Of a stretch of 11,828 nucleotides of DNA, positions 7,676 to 11,828 are shown piece by piece. The DNA is from an uncultured Lachnospiraceae bacterium (GTDB lineage Bacteria > Bacillota_A > Clostridia > Lachnospirales > Lachnospiraceae), in NCBI GenBank assembly GCA_910585355.1, contig CAJUDN010000012.1, positions 41,588-53,415 of the forward strand, in the 5' to 3' direction. Each line of letters begins with the position of its first letter. Position 1 is the stretch's first letter. The notes beneath the pieces are model-generated. The model was not told the origin of the DNA. It worked only from the letters and a program-made list of their open reading frames with translations, and ran no database searches. A program made the position numbers and the translations under genes.

Positions 7676-7709
7676 ATTTAAATATGTAATAGCTATCAGC
7701 ATTTAAATA
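7676..7709. repeat. Two ATTTAAATA direct repeats in the divergent promoter region
   Basis: Identical 9-base copies lie at 7676-7684 and 7701-7709, their starts 25 bases apart. Each contains the palindrome ATTTAAAT. They fall between the two divergent promoters, just upstream of the PHP -35 box, where a shared regulator could bind. AT-rich repeats also occur by chance in such regions, so an operator role is only a suggestion. Confidence 0.4.
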
Positions 7710-7741
7710 GATAAAAGCAATAGAAGGAAACGCGGCGGCTA

Positions 7742-7769
7742 TTGATTTTCAGTAAAATCGTGATAGAAT
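7742..7769 (+). promoter_or_regulatory. Probable promoter of the ABC importer operon
   Basis: A -35-like TTGATT (7742-7747) and a -10-like TAGAAT (7764-7769) are 16 bases apart. Transcription would start near 7776, giving a leader of about 65 bases. An inverted repeat, CAATAG at 7718-7723 and CTATTG at 7739-7744, overlaps the -35 box and could be an operator arm pair. The match to consensus is moderate. Confidence 0.5.
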
Positions 7770-7778
7770 CATCTGTGG

Positions 7779-7807
7779 ATTGTATGAATTGTTTTGGTGC
7801 ATACAAT
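7779..7807 (+). promoter_or_regulatory. Leader hairpin / palindrome upstream of the binding-protein gene
   Basis: A perfect 8-base inverted repeat, ATTGTATG at 7779-7786 and CATACAAT at 7800-7807, surrounds 13 bases. It would lie within a few bases of the predicted transcript start, so it could be a 5' RNA-stabilising hairpin or a DNA operator for a dimeric repressor. No known riboswitch pattern is recognised in the 65-base leader, which is too short for most classes. Confidence 0.45.
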
Positions 7808-7840
7808 GCCGGGATAAATACATTTTTATGGAGGATTATT

Positions 7841-8983
7841 GTGAAAAAGAGACTTTTAGCGGGAATTATGGGAATTGGACTGGCTGCATCCCTGATGTTA
7901 TTCGGATGTGGAAATTCTGGAAATTCGGAAACGGAGACGACGAAAGCTGCAGAAACCACAACGGCTGCCGCGACTGCCGAAGCGGCGGAGACGACCCAGG
8001 CGGAAACGGCAAAGGAAGAGACCACAAAGGCGGAAGAAATTTCCTCCGAACCTTTAAAGGTAATTGCCACCAGCGAAAATTATGTAAAGCTGTTTGATAT
8101 TTTCACAGAAGAGACAGGCATTGACGTTGAGCTTTTATCCATGTCTTCCGGTGAGGTTCTTTCTAAAGTAAAGGCGGAAGGCGGAACTCCCATGGCTGAT
8201 TTATGGTTCGGCGGCGGAATTGATGCGTTCATGAGCGCCAAGGAAGATGGTCTTTTGGAGCAGGTAAACTTTGATGCGGCTGTCGATCTGGCTCCCGAGT
8301 ATAAGGACGCTGACAACTACTGGTTTTCCAAGGGCCTTACTGTGGTTGGTTTTCTGGTAAACAATGACATTCTTGAAGAGAAGAGCCTGGAAGCTCCGAA
8401 AAGCTGGGATGACTTAACGAATCCGGATTATAAGGGCGAGATATTAATGTCCAATCCGGCAATTTCCGGTACCAATTACGCCGTTGTAAACGCACTTCTT
8501 CAGGTTAAGGGCGAAGAGGAAGGCTGGAAATATTTTGAAGCGTTAAACGAAAACGTAGATTACTTCTCCAAGAGAGGAAAGGATCCCAGCGAAAAATGTG
8601 TGGCAGGAGAAATTGCGGTTGGCATTACGTATATCGACAATTCCATTTTGAAACTGGAAGAAGAGCAGAATGTAACAGTAATCTATCCGCAAGACGGTAT
8701 TCCGTTCGTACCGGAGGGTGTTGCCGTATTTAAAAATGGCTCCAACGCAGAAGGTGCGAAGAAGTTTATCGAATGGCTGTACAGCAACGATGAAAATTTA
8801 AAAACCCTGGCTGAAATTGACGGAAAAGACACTGTGAAAGCGGTGAAGCCGAATTTACAGGGGGTTACGCTTACCTTTGACACAAAAACCATGATGGAAG
8901 AAGACCTCTCTCTGTTCGGAAGCAAAAGAGATGACATTCTGGAAAAATGGGATGCCATGGCGGGAGCAAAGGCAGAGCAGTAA
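7841..8983 (+). CDS. ABC importer substrate-binding lipoprotein (iron/phosphonate/sugar-phosphate group)
   Basis: This 380-residue extracellular binding protein is anchored by a lipid. The GTG start at 7841 has GGAGG at 7830-7834 six bases upstream and gives a proper lipoprotein signal: KKR, a hydrophobic stretch, then LFGC with Cys23 as the lipidation site. An upstream in-frame ATG at 7742 lies on the promoter and gives no signal peptide, so it is rejected. Residues 29-70 form a low-complexity Thr/Glu/Ala linker to the membrane. The folded part runs from about 72 (LKVIATSENY) to the end, with TPMADLWFGGG (116-126), a GVAVFKNGSNAEGAKKFIEWLYS block (293-315) and a C-terminal TFDTKTMMEED segment. 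This matches the AfuA/FbpA/PhnS-like class. The adjacent tyrosine pair used by many ferric-binding proteins is not seen; the comparable region reads GITYID (261-266). Substrate is therefore open. It heads a three-gene operon. Confidence 0.9.
   Translation: MKKRLLAGIMGIGLAASLMLFGCGNSGNSETETTKAAETTTAAATAEAAETTQAETAKEETTKAEEISSEPLKVIATSENYVKLFDIFTEETGIDVELLSMSSGEVLSKVKAEGGTPMADLWFGGGIDAFMSAKEDGLLEQVNFDAAVDLAPEYKDADNYWFSKGLTVVGFLVNNDILEEKSLEAPKSWDDLTNPDYKGEILMSNPAISGTNYAVVNALLQVKGEEEGWKYFEALNENVDYFSKRGKDPSEKCVAGEIAVGITYIDNSILKLEEEQNVTVIYPQDGIPFVPEGVAVFKNGSNAEGAKKFIEWLYSNDENLKTLAEIDGKDTVKAVKPNLQGVTLTFDTKTMMEEDLSLFGSKRDDILEKWDAMAGAKAEQ
7925..8050 (+). repeat. Low-complexity Thr/Glu/Ala linker coding stretch
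   Basis: Codons 29-70 of the lipoprotein encode almost only Thr, Glu, Ala, Lys, Ser and Gln, with ETT recurring several times. It acts as a flexible tether between the lipidated Cys23 and the ligand-binding domain. Similar linkers are common in lipoproteins of Clostridia, so this is probably not functionally special. Confidence 0.7.
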
Positions 8984-10716
8984 TGAACAAGCGCTTAAAC
9001 AAAAGGGTATTTCCTGCAAATACCCTTTTTTCTGATATCTTAGGAAAGGCTGCGGACCGGGGAATCCTGTTGTTTCTTGTGGCGGCCCTGACAATCTTTA
9101 TTTTTTATCCGCTTTTTTGTCTGTCCTTAAAAAGCATTCTGATCGACGGCAGGCTTACCTTACAGGAATATGAAAATATTTTTGCAAAGAATGCCGTATC
9201 TTTAAGGCACAGTCTTTTCACAGCGTCCCTCTCTGCAGTTTTTTCCACAATTCTGGGAATTTTAGTGGCCATGAAGCTTTCTGTATCCAGGGGAAAGCGA
9301 AAGCTTTTTTACAGGGCAATTCTGCTAATGACCATGGTGTCTCCTCCGTTTATTTCTTCCCTCTTTTATATACAGCTCTTTGGGAGGAGGGGCTGGATTA
9401 CCTGGAGACTTCTGGGGCTGTCCATCAATCCCTACAATAAATGGGGAATCATCGCCATGCAGAGCATTCACTTTACATCCCTTAATGCGCTTTTCATGAC
9501 AGGAATTATGGAAAAGCTGGACCGCCGCATGATCCATGCGGCCAGGGATTTGGGAGCGTCCTCAACAGCCGCCTTTTTTCAGGTAATCGTTCCCATGCTT
9601 AAGCCGGCCATGTGGGGATGCCTGATTCTTTCCTTTGTTCGTTCCCTTTCTGATTTTGGAACACCCGCAGTCATTGGCGGACGTTACAGCACGCTGGCTT
9701 CTGAAATTTATATGCAGCTCATTGGATATGCAAAAACGGAAAAGGCGGCCGCCATGAACATGCTGCTTTTCATCCCGGCTGTTCTTGCTTTTATTTCCTA
9801 CCGTTTTTTAATGAAGCAGAGCGACAGGATGCTGGCATCTGAAAACGGAAAAACCGAGGGAGAGTTTCCAATCCGTTTTAAGGGGTTTTTGAACCTGTTT
9901 ATGAATCTTGGTGTCTGGTTGTTTTATGGTATGATGCTCTTACAGTATTTCTGCATTTTTATCACCGGATTTTTAAAATCCAGAAAGGGTGTGTACAGCT
10001 TTTCTCTCGAACATGTGGAAAAGATTGCAGAATTCCACAAAAGCAGCCTCTTGCGGAGCGTGGAGTATTCCCTCTTTGTGGCCATATTCGGAACTTTGTT
10101 CGGCCTTTTGCTTTCCTATTATCTGGAACGGAGGAAAGTCGCCGGAAAGTGGGGATGGGACTTTTTGGCTTCCCTTCCTTATCTGCTGCCGGGAACCTGT
10201 TTCGGCCTTGGGTATATCATGGCTTTTAACAGGGAACCTTTAAAGCTCACTGGAACCGCCGCCATTATTGTTTTAAACATGACCTTTAAACAGCTTCCGG
10301 CCGTCACAAAGATTGGCAGCGCCTCCTTAGCGCAGATTCACAGGCGGCTGGAAGATGCCGCGAGAGATCTGGGCGCCGGCAGGCTTTCCGTAATCCGTGA
10401 TGTGATTCTCCCGAATCTGAGAACAGCCTTTGTCACGGGCTTTATCTACAATTTTGCCAGCTCCATGACAACGGCAGGAGCTGTTCTGTTTTTGATCAGC
10501 GCACGTCATAAGGTGGCAGTGTACACGCTGTTCGACGCAATTAATTCCGGGGAATACGGGGTGGCATCCCTGATTTCTTCTATTATTATCGTAATTACCA
10601 TTGCCGTATCCGGAGGCATTTCCCTTCTTTTTTCAGAGAAAGGTGAGAAAGGTCCCAGAGGGAAAAGGAACCAAATATGGGGAAAGGAGAGAGTAGATGT
10701 ATCTGGAAATCAATGA
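8983..10716 (+). CDS. Fused two-domain ABC permease (FbpB/AfuB type)
   Basis: This 577-residue membrane protein carries both transmembrane halves of the importer in one chain. The ATG at 8983 shares its first base with the binding-protein stop (TAATG). No good Shine-Dalgarno site is at the right distance, so translation probably depends on coupling. An earlier in-frame ATG at 8947 would lie fully inside the upstream gene. The N-terminal half has helices near 26-47, 78-98, 110-133, 155-175, 206-225 and 256-273, and a coupling loop AARDLGASS (186-194). The C-terminal half has helices near 305-330, 360-380, 392-413, 422-437, 480-505 and 528-550, and a matching loop AARDLGAG (459-466). These loops bind the ATPase. 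The fused design is typical of ferric-iron, 2-aminoethylphosphonate-like and sugar-phosphate importers. The end overlaps the ATPase gene by 20 bases. Confidence 0.92.
   Translation: MNKRLNKRVFPANTLFSDILGKAADRGILLFLVAALTIFIFYPLFCLSLKSILIDGRLTLQEYENIFAKNAVSLRHSLFTASLSAVFSTILGILVAMKLSVSRGKRKLFYRAILLMTMVSPPFISSLFYIQLFGRRGWITWRLLGLSINPYNKWGIIAMQSIHFTSLNALFMTGIMEKLDRRMIHAARDLGASSTAAFFQVIVPMLKPAMWGCLILSFVRSLSDFGTPAVIGGRYSTLASEIYMQLIGYAKTEKAAAMNMLLFIPAVLAFISYRFLMKQSDRMLASENGKTEGEFPIRFKGFLNLFMNLGVWLFYGMMLLQYFCIFITGFLKSRKGVYSFSLEHVEKIAEFHKSSLLRSVEYSLFVAIFGTLFGLLLSYYLERRKVAGKWGWDFLASLPYLLPGTCFGLGYIMAFNREPLKLTGTAAIIVLNMTFKQLPAVTKIGSASLAQIHRRLEDAARDLGAGRLSVIRDVILPNLRTAFVTGFIYNFASSMTTAGAVLFLISARHKVAVYTLFDAINSGEYGVASLISSIIIVITIAVSGGISLLFSEKGEKGPRGKRNQIWGKERVDVSGNQ
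9001..9031 (+). terminator. Terminator-shaped hairpin inside the permease 5' coding region
   Basis: A perfect 12-base stem pairs 9001-9012 (AAAAGGGTATTT) with 9018-9029, around the 5-base loop CCTGC, and the T-run continues to 9031 (six T from 9026). It covers permease codons 7-16, just after the binding-protein stop. The core stem GGGTATTT/AAATACCC holds only three G-C pairs, so termination would be partial. That fits an attenuator, or a processing and 3'-protecting structure, that raises binding-protein mRNA above permease mRNA. Confidence 0.6.
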
Positions 10717-11659
10717 TCTGAGTAAATCCTTCGGCCCGAAGACCGTCGTGAGCCATATGAACCTTTCCGTATCCGAGGGAACAATTCTCTGTCTTCTGGG
10801 ATCGTCCGGCTGCGGAAAGACAACTACCTTACAGCTTCTCGGAGGCTTTTTAAAGGCAGACGAAGGCCGTATTCTCCTTGATGGGGAGGATATTACAGAC
10901 CTGGAGCCGGAACGCCGTCCAGTTTCCACTGTATTTCAGTCCTATGCATTGTTTCCCCATAAAACTGTTTTGGAAAATGTAATTTACGGGCTTAAGTTTA
11001 AAGGGATGAAAAGGAAGGAGGCTGTTTTTCGGGGCATGGAATACCTGGAGCTGGTGGGGCTTTCTGAATACGCCAATGCAAGAATACAGAAGATAAGCGG
11101 CGGGCAGCAGCAGAGGGTAGCTCTGGCCAGGGCGCTGATTGTAAATCCTAAAATGGTGCTTTTGGATGAGCCTCTGTCCAATCTGGACGCAAAGCTGCGC
11201 GTACGGATCCGGGAAGAAATCCGCCAGATCCAAAAGCGCTTTGGTATGACCATGATTTTTGTAACGCATGATCAGGAGGAGGCCATGGCCCTCGGGGATC
11301 AGATCGCTATTATGGAAGAGGGAAAAGTGATTCAGCATGGCTCTCCGGAAGAAATTTACCATCATCCCAACAGTCTTTTTGTCATGAATTTTCTCGGAAA
11401 GGCAAACAAATTTATTGACCAGAATGGAAGAGAGATTTACGTCCGCCCGGAAGCCATGCGCTTTTCTGAGAACGGGCCTCTCCGGGGGAAAATCATAAAG
11501 AAAAGGTTTTTGGGGGCTTTCAATCAGTACGAGGTAGATACAGGAACCTTCCTTGTGACAGTTATGGAGGATTCCTGTCATGAGAGAAACGAGGGGGATT
11601 TGGTTCGCATCCAGACAGACATGTCCAGAATCTGCCTGTTCGAATCTGCTCAGTCATAA
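10697..11659 (+). CDS. ABC importer ATPase (FbpC/PotA type with TOBE-like end)
   Basis: This 320-residue cytoplasmic ATPase drives the fused permease. Motifs are Walker A GSSGCGKT (35-42), Q-loop VFQSYALFPH with Gln81, signature SGGQQQR (134-140), Walker B MVLLDEP (153-159), D-loop SNLD (161-164) and switch VTHD with His191. The segment after about 235 contains IYVRPEAMRF (247-256), a TOBE-like regulatory domain as in iron, polyamine and molybdate-type ATPases. It is shorter than in many FbpC/PotA proteins. An AGGAG site at 10685-10689 lies 7 bases before ATG, inside the permease gene, and the 20-base overlap shows tight coupling. Substrate cannot be told from the ATPase alone. Confidence 0.93.
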   Translation: MYLEINDLSKSFGPKTVVSHMNLSVSEGTILCLLGSSGCGKTTTLQLLGGFLKADEGRILLDGEDITDLEPERRPVSTVFQSYALFPHKTVLENVIYGLKFKGMKRKEAVFRGMEYLELVGLSEYANARIQKISGGQQQRVALARALIVNPKMVLLDEPLSNLDAKLRVRIREEIRQIQKRFGMTMIFVTHDQEEAMALGDQIAIMEEGKVIQHGSPEEIYHHPNSLFVMNFLGKANKFIDQNGREIYVRPEAMRFSENGPLRGKIIKKRFLGAFNQYEVDTGTFLVTVMEDSCHERNEGDLVRIQTDMSRICLFESAQS

Positions 11660-11672
11660 CGGTTCAGATAAG

Positions 11673-11726
11673 CAAGGGGCTGTCGATAAATGTGGTTTTC
11701 ATCCCCATTTTGCAACAAGCCCTTTG
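11673..11726. terminator. Imperfect inverted repeat after the operon: terminator or mobile-element end
   Basis: Arms at 11673-11681 (CAAGGGGCT) and 11718-11726 pair over 9 bases with one G-U. Further in, AAATG-x-GG (11688-11695) pairs with 11703-11710 around a 7-base loop, with an internal loop between. It starts 14 bases after the ATPase stop, where an operon terminator is expected, but the following T-run is broken (CCTTTGGTTT). The GGGGCTGTCG start and TTGCAACAAGCCC end also recall insertion-sequence termini, so a remnant or small non-coding element is possible. Confidence 0.45.
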
Positions 11727-11828
11727 GTTTCACAAAAACCATGAACCTGGAGCGTATTTGAAAATATATTCCCATCGTCTGCACGCCCCACTTTACAGGA
11801 AATTTGGCCCTCATTCGGTCAACGTAGC

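Noticed and set aside
7592..7702. N-terminal extension of the PHP protein beginning at 7702
   Set aside because: The strong promoter at 7637-7665 and the ribosome site next to 7591 place this stretch in and above the promoter. The extra residues show no domain or signal peptide.
7742..7840. Upstream ATG start for the binding protein
   Set aside because: It would begin on the -35 box and remove the lipoprotein signal from the N-terminus. The GTG at 7841 has a good ribosome site and a perfect signal peptide.
10850..11581. A 243-codon open frame on the minus strand inside the importer ATPase gene
   Set aside because: It is antisense to a gene with a complete set of ABC ATPase motifs. Its equal length to the other antisense frame is a coincidence.

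Overview
The window looks like a chromosomal segment from a Gram-positive gut Clostridium-type bacterium (Lachnospiraceae / Clostridium cluster XIVa is my best guess). The reasons are purine-rich Shine-Dalgarno sites before most genes, GTG starts on two genes, a substrate-binding lipoprotein with a Thr/Glu/Ala-rich linker after the lipobox, and roughly balanced base composition. The taxonomic guess is inference. I see no rRNA, tRNA, CRISPR array, phage gene or recognisable transposase gene.

Region 1 (1-6836, + strand) is one tight gene string. It holds the 3' part of a dppB-type permease (its 5' end lies left of the window), then dppC, dppD and dppF. These are followed by cutC (57-base gap) and an 850-residue cytoplasmic protein with a transglutaminase-like core (24-base gap). 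The four dpp genes encode a dipeptide/oligopeptide importer whose binding protein is not in the window. The last two genes suggest that the imported compound is processed inside the cell. The large protein has one apparently active Cys-His core, a second degenerate transglutaminase-like core and a thioredoxin-fold-like C-terminus without cysteines.

Region 2 (6837-6961) is a short gap between two convergent genes. Three overlapping inverted repeats lie there and probably form a two-way terminator with alternative pairings.

Region 3 (6962-7840) contains a minus-strand PHP-family metallo-phosphoesterase gene with a well-formed sigma-70-type promoter. A divergent promoter region follows, carrying two identical ATTTAAATA repeats, an inverted repeat touching the second promoter, and a hairpin at the start of the rightward transcript.

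Region 4 (7841-11659, + strand) is a three-gene ABC importer operon of the ferric-iron / phosphonate / sugar-phosphate group: a lipoprotein binding protein, a fused two-domain permease and an ATPase. The permease start overlaps the binding-protein stop (TAATG). A terminator-shaped hairpin with a T-run sits inside permease codons 7-16, a likely device for making more binding protein than permease. The substrate is not resolved; the usual two adjacent iron-binding tyrosines are not visible.

Region 5 (11660-11828) has no convincing gene. It holds an imperfect inverted repeat that could be the operon terminator or a mobile-element end.
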